A stretch of 64,000 bases of DNA. It comes from Rouxiella sp. S1S-2 (lineage in GTDB: Bacteria > Pseudomonadota > Gammaproteobacteria > Enterobacterales > Enterobacteriaceae). This document shows positions 8,855-17,784 of the stretch, one piece after another. Made by a program: the position numbers and the translations under genes. The stretch covers positions 4,030,001 through 4,094,000 of the forward strand of contig NZ_WFKL01000001.1 of the NCBI RefSeq assembly GCF_009208105.1, read 5' to 3'. The notes beneath the pieces are model-generated. The model ran no database searches. It saw only the letters and a list, made by a program, of their open reading frames with translations, and was not told the origin of the DNA. The stretch's first letter is position 1; each line of letters opens with the position of its first letter.

Positions 8855-10084
8855 ATGAACTCACCTGATTTGCGACTTGCCCAGCAAGCGGGCAGCCGTC
8901 GTCGCAAAGGATCGCGCGCGCTGTTGCTCAGGATGCTTAAACAACTCCATGGCGCGGGACTGACCCTGCAGGAATTTAACCATGAACCGATGTTTTTCGG
9001 CGATGAAACTGCGCCGCTGCAGGGACAAATTGAAGTTCATGACCTTCGTGTTTATCGTCGCGTGCTGCTCGGTGGCAGCATTGCGGCGGGAGAGAGCTAT
9101 ATCGACGGCGATTGGACCACGCCAAATCTGACAGCCGTGCTGCAACTGTTAGCCGAAAACGTCGGTCTGGTCGACAAAATAGAGTCGCGTTTCAGCTGGC
9201 TGACCTCACCGGTCAACAGCGTCGTTCACTTCCTTAGGCGCAACAGCCCGAGCCAGGCACGCCGCAACATTTCGGCGCACTATGATTTGGGCAATGATTT
9301 TTATCAGGGATTTCTTGATGAGAAGATGCTCTACTCCTCCGCCTGGTATCAAGGCCCGCACATGACGCTGGAACAGGCCCAGGAAGCCAAAATGCGCCGC
9401 CTGTGTGAGCAGCTTGAGCTACGCGCGGAAGACCACCTGCTTGAAATCGGCACTGGCTGGGGTGCGATGGCCGAATTCGCCGCACGGGAATATGGCTGCC
9501 AGGTGACCACCACCACCATTTCACGCGAGCAGTACGACTACGCCCGCCAGCGCATCGAGCAGGCCGGACTCAGCGCCCAGGTTACCGTGCTGTTTGAGGA
9601 CTACCGCGCACTGACCGGGCAATACGACAAGCTGGTATCAATTGAAATGATTGAAGCCGTAGGTAAACGCTATTTGCCCACCTTTTTCAAGCGCTGCAAT
9701 GCGCTGCTTAAACCCAAAGGGCGGATGGCTTTGCAGGCGATTACCATTGCCGACCAGCGCTACAAGCACTACAGCCGCAACGTTGACTTTATTCAACGAT
9801 ACGTCTTCCCCGGCGGCTTTTTGCCCTCGATCAACGCGATGACTGAAAGCATGACCCGACACACTGGACTGGTAGTGTGCAATCTTTTTGATATTGGTAA
9901 TGACTATGCGCGCACGCTGCACGAGTGGCGCGAGCGAGTCGTACGGTACTGGAATACGCAAAATGCGCAGGTCAGCGATGAGCGTTTTCGTCGCCTGTGG
10001 GTGTTTTATCTGTGCTACTGCGAAGCGGGATTCCGCGCACGGACGATTAGCACCGTGCAACTGATTGCCGAGCGCCGTGCATGA
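8855..10084 (+). CDS. Cyclopropane-fatty-acid-synthase-like SAM methyltransferase
   Basis: About 409 aa, Cfa/CmaA superfamily: transfers a methyl or methylene group from SAM to unsaturated acyl chains of phospholipids. Visible motifs are the helix region ARRNISAHYDLGNDFYQGFL, the SAM-binding loop LLEIGTGWGAMAEFA near residue 195, SIEMIEAVG with the conserved Glu, and NVDFIQRYVFPGG. I chose the ATG at 8855 with AAGGA 6 bp upstream, rather than the in-frame TTG at 8849 that overlaps the DUF1365 stop. It is probably a second, stress-specific enzyme; the housekeeping cfa is not in this window. Confidence 0.88.
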   Translation: MNSPDLRLAQQAGSRRRKGSRALLLRMLKQLHGAGLTLQEFNHEPMFFGDETAPLQGQIEVHDLRVYRRVLLGGSIAAGESYIDGDWTTPNLTAVLQLLAENVGLVDKIESRFSWLTSPVNSVVHFLRRNSPSQARRNISAHYDLGNDFYQGFLDEKMLYSSAWYQGPHMTLEQAQEAKMRRLCEQLELRAEDHLLEIGTGWGAMAEFAAREYGCQVTTTTISREQYDYARQRIEQAGLSAQVTVLFEDYRALTGQYDKLVSIEMIEAVGKRYLPTFFKRCNALLKPKGRMALQAITIADQRYKHYSRNVDFIQRYVFPGGFLPSINAMTESMTRHTGLVVCNLFDIGNDYARTLHEWRERVVRYWNTQNAQVSDERFRRLWVFYLCYCEAGFRARTISTVQLIAERRA

Positions 10085-10581
10085 AATCCCTGCGCTTCTG
10101 GCTGCTGGCCGCTGGCTTCGATCTCTGGTGGACGCTGGCAGTCTGGGGACGAGAAAGCGTAGAAATATTGCTGGTGATTGGCGCACTGCTGATGCTTTAT
10201 TTCACCCCTGCCGCGCGCCGAAAATGGGTGATTTTCGCCTTTGTAATCGGGGTTGCCATGGACAGTTTGTGGTGCGCCAGCGGCCTGTTGGCATTTGAGC
10301 AAAGCCAAGGCGTACCTGTTTGGATGGTGGCGCTGTGGCTCAGTTTTAGCGCCTGGTGGCTGTGGTTTTATCAGCAAATTTCACTGCGCTGGCCGTGGCT
10401 TATCCTGCTTGGCGCGGTGAGTGGTCCACTGGCCTATTACATAGGTATGCGTTTTGATGCCATGTACCTACTCGCCCCGCCGTGGCAGGTATTTTCCCTG
10501 ATGGCAGTCGGATGGGCCTGCTTTTTACCGCTGATAAGCTATGGCGTGCGTCAACCTCATGTCAGCAAGAGGAGTCCGTAA
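10081..10581 (+). CDS. DUF2878 integral membrane protein
   Basis: A 166-aa hydrophobic protein with about five membrane segments (FWLLAAGFDLWWTLAVWG, then ILLVIGALLMLYF, VIFAFVIGVAMDSLWCAS, and two near the C-terminus). The SLWCASG stretch in the third segment fits the DUF2878 family. It starts inside the methyltransferase stop (ATGA overlap) and ends in TAATG, overlapping the next start, so it is translated as part of the operon. Its function is unknown; the context implies a membrane component of the same stress response. Confidence 0.75.
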   Translation: MKSLRFWLLAAGFDLWWTLAVWGRESVEILLVIGALLMLYFTPAARRKWVIFAFVIGVAMDSLWCASGLLAFEQSQGVPVWMVALWLSFSAWWLWFYQQISLRWPWLILLGAVSGPLAYYIGMRFDAMYLLAPPWQVFSLMAVGWACFLPLISYGVRQPHVSKRSP

Positions 10582-11126
10582 TGAACCTGCGTTTTCTCAC
10601 TGCTTCACTGCTGCTCACCAGCGTTTTTCTCACGCCGATTGTGCAGGCTGCTCCGTGGTCAACCTGGCCAGAAACAGGCTCTGCCAAGCTGACTTGGGCA
10701 TTTTTCGACGTTTACAACTCGCACCTGCGTACGCCTGCTGGAAAATATCAGCCCAACGTCTGGCCTCAGGCATTAGTGATCAATTACTTGCGCGACATTA
10801 GCCGTAAAGAGTTGACACAGGCTACGGCCGACCAGTGGAAAGCGTTGGGCATGCTCGACGAGGCAAATCAAAAACAGTGGCTGCAGGCTGTAGAGGCTAC
10901 ATGGCCGGATGTCACTACCGGCAGCGAAATCACCTTTGTCGGCGACCAACAGGGCGGGCAATTTTACTTTCGTCCTGCGCTAAACGGCAATACGGATAAA
11001 AATGCCACGCCGGTAGCGATTGGCCAGCGGTTTAGCCCGTCGTTTCGCGATGCATTTTTGGCTATTTGGTTATCCCCTTCCACCCAATATCCGCAGCTGC
11101 GCAAAGGGCTGATCGGAGCCCGCTGA
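10581..11126 (+). CDS. Chalcone-isomerase-like secreted protein
   Basis: A 181-aa protein with a signal peptide (MNLRFLTASLLLTSVFLTPI, cleavage near VQA-AP). The mature part fits the chalcone isomerase-like family seen in bacteria (GSAKLTWAFFDVYNSHLRTP near the start; SPSFRDAFLAIWLSPST near the end). Bacterial members are not known to isomerise flavonoids and probably bind fatty acids, as plant FAP proteins of this fold do. I chose the ATG at 10581, which overlaps the DUF2878 stop and gives a clean signal peptide, over a longer in-frame extension to 10482. Confidence 0.75.
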   Translation: MNLRFLTASLLLTSVFLTPIVQAAPWSTWPETGSAKLTWAFFDVYNSHLRTPAGKYQPNVWPQALVINYLRDISRKELTQATADQWKALGMLDEANQKQWLQAVEATWPDVTTGSEITFVGDQQGGQFYFRPALNGNTDKNATPVAIGQRFSPSFRDAFLAIWLSPSTQYPQLRKGLIGAR

Positions 11127-11139
11127 ATCAGGAGTGATT

Positions 11140-11676
11140 ATGCTGAATATTAAGGTTTATCTGCGTTTCATGGTGCTTGCCATGGCCCTGCTGTTGGCCG
11201 GCTGCAGTGCAAAAATCGAAGACTATAAAGGCACCGAGCCTCAGCTTGATATCTTCAGCTATTTTCAGGGCGATAGCCAAGCCTGGGGGATGATCCAGGA
11301 CTACAGCAATAAACAAACCCGACGCTTTTCAGTGGCAATACGCGGTGACGTCGTCGGCGATACGTTAACGCTGCATGAAGACTTCACCTACGATGATGGC
11401 GAAAAGCAGACCCGCGTCTGGCACATTCAACGCCTGGCGGATGGCAGCTATCGCGGCACGGCGGGCGATATTGTCGGCGTGGCGACCGGTCATGCGCAAG
11501 GCAATGCGTTTAACTGGAATTACGTGATGGATATTAAAGCCAGCGGTAAGACCTATCGTCTGACCTTTGACGACTGGCTGTTCAAGCAGGACGAAAGACA
11601 CTTAATGAACGTGACCTCATTAACCAAGTTTGGCGTTCAAGTGGCCAAATTGACGCTGTTCTTCGAGAAAAAGTGA
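11140..11676 (+). CDS. DUF3833 lipoprotein
   Basis: A 178-aa protein with a lipoprotein signal (LLLAGCSA). The body matches DUF3833 in layout: DIFSYFQGDSQAWGMIQDYS near residue 35, GDTLTLHEDFTYDDGEKQTR in the middle, and a C-terminal TSLTKFGVQVAKLTLFFEK. AGGAG at 11130-11134 favours the ATG at 11140 over the GTG at 11134. It is the last gene of the MerR-led operon. Function is unknown, but it occurs repeatedly with the Cfa-like methyltransferase in stress-induced lipid clusters. Confidence 0.78.
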   Translation: MLNIKVYLRFMVLAMALLLAGCSAKIEDYKGTEPQLDIFSYFQGDSQAWGMIQDYSNKQTRRFSVAIRGDVVGDTLTLHEDFTYDDGEKQTRVWHIQRLADGSYRGTAGDIVGVATGHAQGNAFNWNYVMDIKASGKTYRLTFDDWLFKQDERHLMNVTSLTKFGVQVAKLTLFFEKK

Positions 11677-11722
11677 GTAGGCATTTCGCCCCTTTCGCCG
11701 AAAGCGGGAGGGGCAAACCAGG

Positions 11723-12640
11723 TTAAATTTCAACCTTATCAAGCTTTGCCGGTTTCGGCTTAAACACAAAACGTCCGAGCGTGACCAGTAATACCGCGCT
11801 CAGGATCACGCCCAGTGAAATCCATTCAATCAATGAAAGCGACTCTCCCGCAAAGCTAATGCCCAACAGCACGGCTACAACCGGGTTGACGTAGGCATAG
11901 CTGGTCGCGATAGCCGGTCGCACGGTTTTGAGCAAAAACATGTAGGCGCTGATGGCAATCATCGAGCCAAAAACCACCAAATAGGCCAGTGCCATAAAAC
12001 CGCTTGGGGAAGGAATCTGAGTCAAATACTCGCCGCTCAGTCGACTGGTGACCAACAACACGACGCCTGCAATGATCATTTCTGCTGCACCGGCCATCAA
12101 CCCTTTTGGCAGCGTCACTCGCGAGCTCAACACCGAACCAAAGGCCCAACTCAATGAAGCAATCAGAATAAGCAGCGCGCCCCACGGATTGCCGCTCAAA
12201 TTGCTGCCGGTGTTGAGCAGCACGATGCCAAACAGGCCGATAGCCACGCCGGTCCACTCCAGACGGCTGTTGGGCATACCCCACATCCGGCTGAAACACA
12301 GTGTAAACAGCGGAACCGTCGCGACCATTACGGCAGCAATACCCGAGGGAACCTCAAGATGTTCGGCTACGGTAACCAACCCATTGCCTATGGCAAGCAG
12401 CAGCACGCCGATAATGCCCGCCGACAGCCACTCGCGCATTGAAGGCACTTTATGACCGCGCAGCAGCAGAAAGGTAAACATGATCACCCCCGCCACAAAG
12501 AATCGCAGACCCGCCATCATCAGCGGCGGCCAGCTCTCGACCCCAACGCGGATCACCAGATAGGTCGATCCCCAAATGAAATATAGCGCAAACAAAGCGG
12601 CGATTAACGGCAGTAGCGTACGGAAGGCTGTGCGAGACAT
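11723..12640 (-). CDS. yedA: EamA/DMT-family inner-membrane transporter YedA
   Basis: A 305-aa protein of the drug/metabolite transporter superfamily, with ten predicted membrane helices and two EamA repeats. It follows E. coli YedA almost throughout: YFIWGSTYLVIRVGVESWPP near residue 22, VTVAEHLEVPSGIAAVMVAT near residue 90, and ATSYAYVNPVVAVLLG near residue 245. It is probably an exporter of amino acids or related metabolites, but the substrate is not established. It converges on the DUF3833 gene and stands alone. Confidence 0.9.
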   Translation of the reverse strand: MSRTAFRTLLPLIAALFALYFIWGSTYLVIRVGVESWPPLMMAGLRFFVAGVIMFTFLLLRGHKVPSMREWLSAGIIGVLLLAIGNGLVTVAEHLEVPSGIAAVMVATVPLFTLCFSRMWGMPNSRLEWTGVAIGLFGIVLLNTGSNLSGNPWGALLILIASLSWAFGSVLSSRVTLPKGLMAGAAEMIIAGVVLLVTSRLSGEYLTQIPSPSGFMALAYLVVFGSMIAISAYMFLLKTVRPAIATSYAYVNPVVAVLLGISFAGESLSLIEWISLGVILSAVLLVTLGRFVFKPKPAKLDKVEI

Positions 12641-12861
12641 AGATTTTTCTTATAGCTGAGAAAATCAGAGGCGGATAGTTAACGCTATTGGCGCTATAAA
12701 CAGCAAGTTAAAGCGTGCTATTGTGCCAAAATGTGATTGAAAAGTTTCACGATGTGTATGAAATGTGTTTTTAGAAGGGCATTCGCACAAATTATGACTG
12801 TGTCCCGTGCACTAAAAGTTTTATAATCACTGTCTATTTTTTAAAAGAAGTTCGGCAAAAA

Positions 12862-13035
12862 ATGAATACTCTAGGTAAAAAGCTGTTTATTGCTCTGTTC
12901 GGTCTGATGGCTATCGGCGCTATCGGCGGTGTAATGGTTGCCGGCTACGCCATCGTTATCGAAGAGCCGGTCAAAATGCCAGCCAGCGTTCCAACGCCAA
13001 CCTCGTCCCCTGCGCAGCCTTCGAGCTCGTCTTAG
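12862..13035 (+). CDS. Small single-pass membrane protein, unknown function
   Basis: A 57-aa ORF starting at the ATG at 12862. It has a Lys-Lys N-terminus (MNTLGKKLF), one glycine-rich membrane helix (ALFGLMAIGAIGGVMVAGYA) and a short Pro/Ser-rich tail ending in SSSS. TATAAT lies upstream near 12820, and AGAAG precedes the start. The composition and clean hydrophobic block support a real gene; I do not recognise the family. Confidence 0.6.
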   Translation: MNTLGKKLFIALFGLMAIGAIGGVMVAGYAIVIEEPVKMPASVPTPTSSPAQPSSSS

Positions 13036-13065
13036 GCAGTCTGAAGGTATCTTCAGTCAAAACCA

Positions 13066-13105
13066 GCAGGCATGGCGTGCAGTCAGCCCTAATTAATATG
13101 CCTGC
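13066..13105. repeat. Inverted-repeat element, copy 1 (upstream of first paralogue)
   Basis: GCAGGCAT and ATGCCTGC flank about 24 bp that include CGTGCAGTCAGCCCTAA. An almost identical element occurs at 13998-14038, each about 140 bp before one of two paralogous genes. It could be a hairpin or terminator, or a regulator site; it marks the left end of a duplicated unit. Confidence 0.7.
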
Positions 13106-13210
13106 TCAATTGATAAGCTATTTACATACTAAAACTGTATTTTTATTAATAACGCGCTCTCTATATAGTTATAGCACTCCTCTTTCTACAAGATAATAAA
13201 GGAATATGCT

Positions 13211-13924
13211 ATGTGCCATATGCAAGGTTCAACTATCGATACTGTTAATAAGCGTTTACCGCTGCGAAGCTATCTTACTCCCCCTCGATTCAATGACGAT
13301 AAGAAGCATGGCGTAAAAGAAATAATCAAAGCGTTTGAAGATTTAAATAACACTTCACAAAAACTTAGATCTTGCTTTATTCCCTCTCGCAAACTGACTA
13401 CGCCACCGAGTCAACTCGCCCAAAATTCAAAGCCTCTTAATAAACTGACAATTACTCAGCGCGATCAAACTTGCGCTCCTCTTGTACAAAAAAAAGAAGA
13501 AAGCCAAAATAGCGCAGAAAAAACTTTTACTTATCCGCTTCTCGTTTCAGGTTTGGATTCAGAACTGCGCTCTCCGGCTTTGGTATTGGATATGATTAAA
13601 AAACTATCATCTACTATCAATGAAGATAATAAAGATGATGAGTATTTTGATGACGAGTATTATGGTAATGAAATTATGTCGCGGAATACTATGCAGAAAA
13701 TATTGAGCATTGAGGAGGAAATCGTAGATGTAAATGCTGAATTACACCTTATTGAACACGCTTTAAATAAATTAAAAATAAAAAATCCAGAAAGCGATAA
13801 TTTTAAAAAAAACTTCGACAGCAGTCATATTAAAGAAATTCAAAACTGCACAAATTCAGTCAGCAAAGATAAGCTAAATTCATTCAATTGGTTGCAAAGC
13901 GGTAATTATAAATTTATTTATTAA
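13211..13924 (+). CDS. Uncharacterised AT-rich tandem paralogue 1
   Basis: A 237-aa hydrophilic protein without a signal peptide or membrane segment, rich in Lys, Ser and Asn. The N-terminal half looks disordered (LRSYLTPPRFNDDKKHG...). A region RSPALVLDMIKKLSS near residue 122 is followed by an acidic patch (DDEYFDDEYYGNE) and a coiled-coil-like segment MQKILSIEEEIVDVNAELHL. I do not recognise it. It resembles the next gene in layout and in these segments. GGAA lies upstream of the ATG at 13211; an in-frame ATG at 13220 is also possible. Low GC suggests foreign origin; a secreted effector is conceivable, but nothing proves it. Confidence 0.7.
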   Translation: MCHMQGSTIDTVNKRLPLRSYLTPPRFNDDKKHGVKEIIKAFEDLNNTSQKLRSCFIPSRKLTTPPSQLAQNSKPLNKLTITQRDQTCAPLVQKKEESQNSAEKTFTYPLLVSGLDSELRSPALVLDMIKKLSSTINEDNKDDEYFDDEYYGNEIMSRNTMQKILSIEEEIVDVNAELHLIEHALNKLKIKNPESDNFKKNFDSSHIKEIQNCTNSVSKDKLNSFNWLQSGNYKFIY

Positions 13925-13927
13925 CTC

Positions 13928-13980
13928 GGCGACTACTCACCTCGTGCTGGGCCTGCCAATTTTATAAACGGAGGCTAACG
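13928..13980 (-). pseudogene. Degenerate copy of the 3' end of yehW
   Basis: The plus-strand run GACTACTCACCTCGTGCTGG and the following 30 bp match, with substitutions and one indel, the last about 17 codons of yehW at 14871-14923, including PARGE and the TAG stop on the minus strand. It lies after paralogue 1 just as real yehW lies after paralogue 2, so it is a scar of a tandem duplication that included the neighbouring gene end. Confidence 0.7.
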
Positions 13981-13997
13981 GCATTTCGCGTCAACCC

Positions 13998-14038
13998 GCA
14001 GGCATGGCGTGCAGTCAGCCCTAAATTAATATGCCTGC
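13998..14038. repeat. Inverted-repeat element, copy 2 (upstream of second paralogue)
   Basis: This is the same GCAGGCAT...ATGCCTGC element as at 13066-13105, with one extra A in the central CCCTAAATTAA part. Confidence 0.7.
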
Positions 14039-14137
14039 TCAATGAATTGAGCCATTTATATAAAAAATTTGTATTTTTGTCAAACATCCACCGTCTATAT
14101 ACTTACGGCCTCTTTATGTAATATACAGGAGTTCACA

Positions 14138-14842
14138 ATGACTAATATCGTTAACTCGTTATCAAAAATACCACAGTATTCCCAGGTGAACACTTATCGC
14201 TCTAAATTCCTGTCTCCAGAAAATAAAAAAACCTTTACCAAAATAAATATAACAAAGATCGAAAACAGTAATCCATCACTCCCCCCTTTTCCTAGCAGCA
14301 ATATCAAAGCCAGTAAAAATTATGCTCAAGAAACATCTGATGTTAAATTTAAAAATAACACCCTAGAGCGTTCAGATAAACTATCAGAACTTCTGAGATC
14401 GAGTTTAGACATTAGCAACCATAGGGTCTCAAGACGTCGCACCGCTCCTAGCCAAGACAATATTCACGGATTAAAATCCCCTTATCTGGTTTTGGCTGCT
14501 GATAAAAAAACAAAACCCCGCTCGCTGGTTTTAGAGGCCATTAAAATGGTCATGCCTCACGAAAGGAATGCAATAGAAAGTGAGTTTACTCTTGTCCCTA
14601 GTACTGCGCTAGATAAAATGACGGTAATGCAAGAGGAGATTAAAGTTGTGAATCAGGAGATTGATGAATTAAACAAAGATTTGCTTTTAGTTGCGCGTTC
14701 ACTTAATAGATTTGAATCTGAAAGAGGTAAAATAGATAACACTTTGAACATCCTGAAAGAGAATTTAAGAGACGGTTACTACAAGGATAAAGTCATATCA
14801 TTATATATTTCGAAACACGAAGCCGCGCATCGCATAAATTAA
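14138..14842 (+). CDS. Uncharacterised AT-rich tandem paralogue 2
   Basis: A 234-aa hydrophilic, Lys/Ser/Asn-rich protein. CAGGAG lies 6 bp before the ATG at 14138, which is preferred to an upstream in-frame start at 14069 that would fall in the duplicated leader. It shares with the preceding gene the order: disordered N-terminus, LKSPYLVLAA...PRSLVLEAIKMV segment, then a helical coiled-coil region MTVMQEEIKVVNQEIDELNK. There is no signal peptide. The family is not recognised. It converges on yehW, leaving 30 bp between them. Confidence 0.7.
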   Translation: MTNIVNSLSKIPQYSQVNTYRSKFLSPENKKTFTKINITKIENSNPSLPPFPSSNIKASKNYAQETSDVKFKNNTLERSDKLSELLRSSLDISNHRVSRRRTAPSQDNIHGLKSPYLVLAADKKTKPRSLVLEAIKMVMPHERNAIESEFTLVPSTALDKMTVMQEEIKVVNQEIDELNKDLLLVARSLNRFESERGKIDNTLNILKENLRDGYYKDKVISLYISKHEAAHRIN

Positions 14843-14872
14843 TAACGGTTACAGGGTAGCCACAGCCGCTGA

Positions 14873-15655
14873 CTACTCACCCCGTGCTGAGGGCTGCCAG
14901 TTTTGCAAGCGGCGGCTCCAGCGCTCAAACGCCATATCCACGATAATCGCCAACAATGCTACGACCAGCGCGCCCTGCAAAACATAGGCGGTGTTGAACC
15001 CACTAAGCCCGATAATAATCGGTGAGCCCAGACTCTGGGTACCCACGGTGGAGGCAATCGCCGCCGTGCCGATATTGATGATCACCGACGTGCGTATTCC
15101 GGCAAGAATAACCGGTGCGGCAAGAGGCAGTTCAACCTTCCGCAGAACCTGCCAGCGGCTCATCCCCACTCCCTCAGCAATCTCTCGCGCCGAGGAGGGT
15201 ACGGATTCGATACCGGCGATAGTCCCTTGTAAAATAGGCAATAACCCATAAAGAACCAGCGCAATAATAGCCGGTTTTTCACTGAATCCCATCACCGGCA
15301 CCGCAATCGCCAATACTGCGACCGGTGGAAAGGTTTGGCCCATTGCAACCAGCGTCTCAACTAATGCCCGAAACTCTTTGCCCGCCTGACGCGTTACGCC
15401 AATGCCGGCCAGCATGCCGATAATTACTGCGATCGCGCTTGAAATGCCCACCAGCAAAAGGTGAGCGATAACCAGACCGGAAAAACTGTCCTGCAAATAC
15501 ACCGGCCTGTCGAGGTTAGGGAACATCCAGTGAAACAGCCACCCCAGTGAACTCATGCCGAGCACCAGTGCAATAAATACCGCGATAACCCAAGGCAAGG
15601 GGTCATGCAGGGTTCGCATTAAGCGACTGTCTGCCGTTTTTTTATTCAGGCTCAT
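14873..15655 (-). CDS. yehW: Osmoprotectant-type ABC transporter permease YehW
   Basis: A 260-aa inner-membrane permease with about six helices and the binding-protein-dependent transport (BPD) EAA loop visible as [20 protein letters not shown] near residue 158. It is one of the two permeases of the OsmF(YehZ)YXW system, which imports glycine betaine with low affinity in E. coli. Its start overlaps the end of yehX by 4 bp. It is the last gene of the operon; its 3' end is duplicated at 13928-13980. Confidence 0.93.
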   Translation of the reverse strand: MSLNKKTADSRLMRTLHDPLPWVIAVFIALVLGMSSLGWLFHWMFPNLDRPVYLQDSFSGLVIAHLLLVGISSAIAVIIGMLAGIGVTRQAGKEFRALVETLVAMGQTFPPVAVLAIAVPVMGFSEKPAIIALVLYGLLPILQGTIAGIESVPSSAREIAEGVGMSRWQVLRKVELPLAAPVILAGIRTSVIINIGTAAIASTVGTQSLGSPIIIGLSGFNTAYVLQGALVVALLAIIVDMAFERWSRRLQNWQPSARGE

Positions 15656-16590
15656 GCATCCTCCCTTTCGGCCACCAGGTCAGAAAAGTGCAGCACGCCC
15701 AGCGGTTGCTGGTTGTCATCAATCACCGGCAATTGCTCAGTGTGGCGAGCAACAAACACCGATAACGCTTCTCGCAAAGTCATCGACGCCAAGACCGGTT
15801 CACCCGCCGCGCTTTCTCCAAGACGGGTTCTGTCACCCACTCGTGCCAGCGACAGTAGTTTAATGCCAACGTCGCTGCGGCCAAAGAAATCGCGTACAAA
15901 CGGCGTGGCAGGCTGCGTGAGCATCTCAAGCGGCGTGCCCTGCTGAACAATCTGCCCGTCGCTGAGCAACACAATGCGGTCTGCCAGACCCAGCGCCTCA
16001 TCAATATCATGCGTCACCAGCACAATCGTGCGCCCGGAAAGCTGATGGATACGCGCAATCTCCTGCTGCAACGTAGCCCGCGTGACCGGATCGAGTGCAC
16101 CAAAAGGTTCATCCATCAATAAAACTTCAGGGTCAGAAGCCAAAGCACGCGCCACGCCCACTCTCTGCTGCTGACCGCCAGAAAGCTGATGCGGATAGCG
16201 CTTTCGAAACTGCTGCGGGTCGAGGTGAAGTAGCTCCATCAGCTCAGTCACACGGTCTCGAATCTTTGCCTTCGGCCATTTGAGCAGTTGCGGTACGGTG
16301 GCAATATTCTCCTCCACCGTCCAGTGCGGAAACAGGCCAATCGACTGAATGGCATACCCCATCCTGCGCCGTAAATCCTGCGCCCGAAACTTCTCAATCG
16401 GTTCATCGGCAAAGGTAATTTGTCCCTTGTCATGCTCCACCAGCCGGTTAATCATCTTTAAGGTGGTCGATTTTCCGGAGCCAGAAGTGCCAATCAGCAC
16501 GGTAAATTCGCCCTTTGCGATATTCAAATCGAGGTCACGCACCACCGCTTTACCGGCAAAATGTTTACTTACGCGAGAGAAATTGATCAT
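15652..16590 (-). CDS. yehX: Osmoprotectant-type ABC transporter ATPase YehX
   Basis: A 312-aa ATP-binding subunit. Walker A is GTSGSGKST near residue 34, the signature is [15 protein letters not shown] near residue 134, Walker B is [14 protein letters not shown], and the H-loop is [11 protein letters not shown]-terminal CBS-like part follows ([20 protein letters not shown]), typical of the quaternary-amine uptake family. It overlaps yehY and yehW by 4 bp each, so the operon is translationally coupled. Confidence 0.94.
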   Translation of the reverse strand: MINFSRVSKHFAGKAVVRDLDLNIAKGEFTVLIGTSGSGKSTTLKMINRLVEHDKGQITFADEPIEKFRAQDLRRRMGYAIQSIGLFPHWTVEENIATVPQLLKWPKAKIRDRVTELMELLHLDPQQFRKRYPHQLSGGQQQRVGVARALASDPEVLLMDEPFGALDPVTRATLQQEIARIHQLSGRTIVLVTHDIDEALGLADRIVLLSDGQIVQQGTPLEMLTQPATPFVRDFFGRSDVGIKLLSLARVGDRTRLGESAAGEPVLASMTLREALSVFVARHTEQLPVIDDNQQPLGVLHFSDLVAEREDA

Positions 16591-17750
16591 GTGCGCGAGG
16601 TCTCCAGAATTGAGACTAAAAATTTAAAGACCCCGTCAACCACCGCGGCCATTAACACCACTGGGATTACCCCGAGTAGCACCAGGTCCAACGCGCTGCT
16701 CAGCAGTCCCTGGAACATGATAGCGCCCAGCCCACCGGCACCAATCAGCGCGGCAACCATCGCCATGCCCACCGTTTGCACCGCAACAATACGGATACCG
16801 GACAAAATAACCGGCAGCGCAATGGGCATCTGAACCTTGTAAAACACCTGCATTCGACTCAGCCCCATTCCCGTTGCTGACTCGATTACGCCCGGCGCTA
16901 CCGAGTTCATTCCGGCAATCACACTGCGCACCAACGGCAGCAGCGAGTACAGTACCAGCGCAATGATGGCCGGCGCCGCACCGATGCCGCTTACCCCGTG
17001 CTCACCCAACCAGGGAACGGCCTTAGCCAGCCCGGCAAGCGGCGCGAGAAGCAGGCCAAATAGCGCGATTGAGGGGAGAGTTTGAATAATATTCAATACA
17101 GAGAGAATTGGCGGCTGCCAGCGTGGACGTCGGGCGCAAAATACCCCCAGCGGCAGGCCAATCAAAATCGCTGGGATCAGCGTGCCCAATAAAATACCGA
17201 GATGTTGCCAGAGGGCATCATCGAACACGTCGGAGCGGTTATCGTACTCTTTCAATAAAGAGAGCTGGGAAAGCTGGCCATTAACCAGCAATAGCATGAT
17301 GGGGATCGCCAGTTGCAGATTCAGCAGCACACGCCAGCTGTGATTTGAGGTCATACGACTGATAGCGTCAGAGGCGATGAGCAGCAGCAGTGCGCCACAT
17401 GCCCAAAAGCCCCCGCCAAAAGAAATTCTCGCCAGGCTATCTTCATCGCCGCCGGTCAGCACCCAGGCTGCATGCCCCGCCAGCGCAGTTTGCGCAGCCA
17501 GAAGCAGCTCGGCCAATAGCATAATCAGCAGATAAACTCGCCAGTCAGGACGCACAAACGACAGTAATAGCAGCACAATAACCGGCGCCAACACCAGCAG
17601 CATTGGCCCCTGCAGCAGAGTATACAGCGGGATCCCCTGCCCCGAAATCAACCGATTTGGCGCATGTGTGATGAAGGCCAGACCGGCTCCCGCAGCAATC
17701 ATGAGCACCAGCAACGTAAGCAAGACGCGATTTTTTACCCAATTACTCAA
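16587..17750 (-). CDS. yehY: Osmoprotectant-type ABC transporter permease YehY
   Basis: A 387-aa permease with about ten helices. The N-terminal half is extra relative to YehW, as in E. coli YehY (385 aa). The EAA-like loop is GVIESATGMGLSRMQVFYKV near residue 290. I place the start at a TTG at 17748-17750, giving SNWVKNRVLL after the initiator, with AGGAG 7 bp upstream. The longer open frame runs back into osmF in another frame and is not coding. The intergenic gap to osmF is 34 bp. Confidence 0.9.
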   Translation of the reverse strand: MSNWVKNRVLLTLLVLMIAAGAGLAFITHAPNRLISGQGIPLYTLLQGPMLLVLAPVIVLLLLSFVRPDWRVYLLIMLLAELLLAAQTALAGHAAWVLTGGDEDSLARISFGGGFWACGALLLLIASDAISRMTSNHSWRVLLNLQLAIPIMLLLVNGQLSQLSLLKEYDNRSDVFDDALWQHLGILLGTLIPAILIGLPLGVFCARRPRWQPPILSVLNIIQTLPSIALFGLLLAPLAGLAKAVPWLGEHGVSGIGAAPAIIALVLYSLLPLVRSVIAGMNSVAPGVIESATGMGLSRMQVFYKVQMPIALPVILSGIRIVAVQTVGMAMVAALIGAGGLGAIMFQGLLSSALDLVLLGVIPVVLMAAVVDGVFKFLVSILETSRT

Positions 17751-17784
17751 ACAATATCTCCTGCCTACTTGCCGAATCAGCTCG

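Noticed and set aside
9638..10186. 182-codon minus-strand open frame across the Cfa-like and DUF2878 genes
   Set aside because: Overlaps two well-supported genes; composition is that of a shadow frame.
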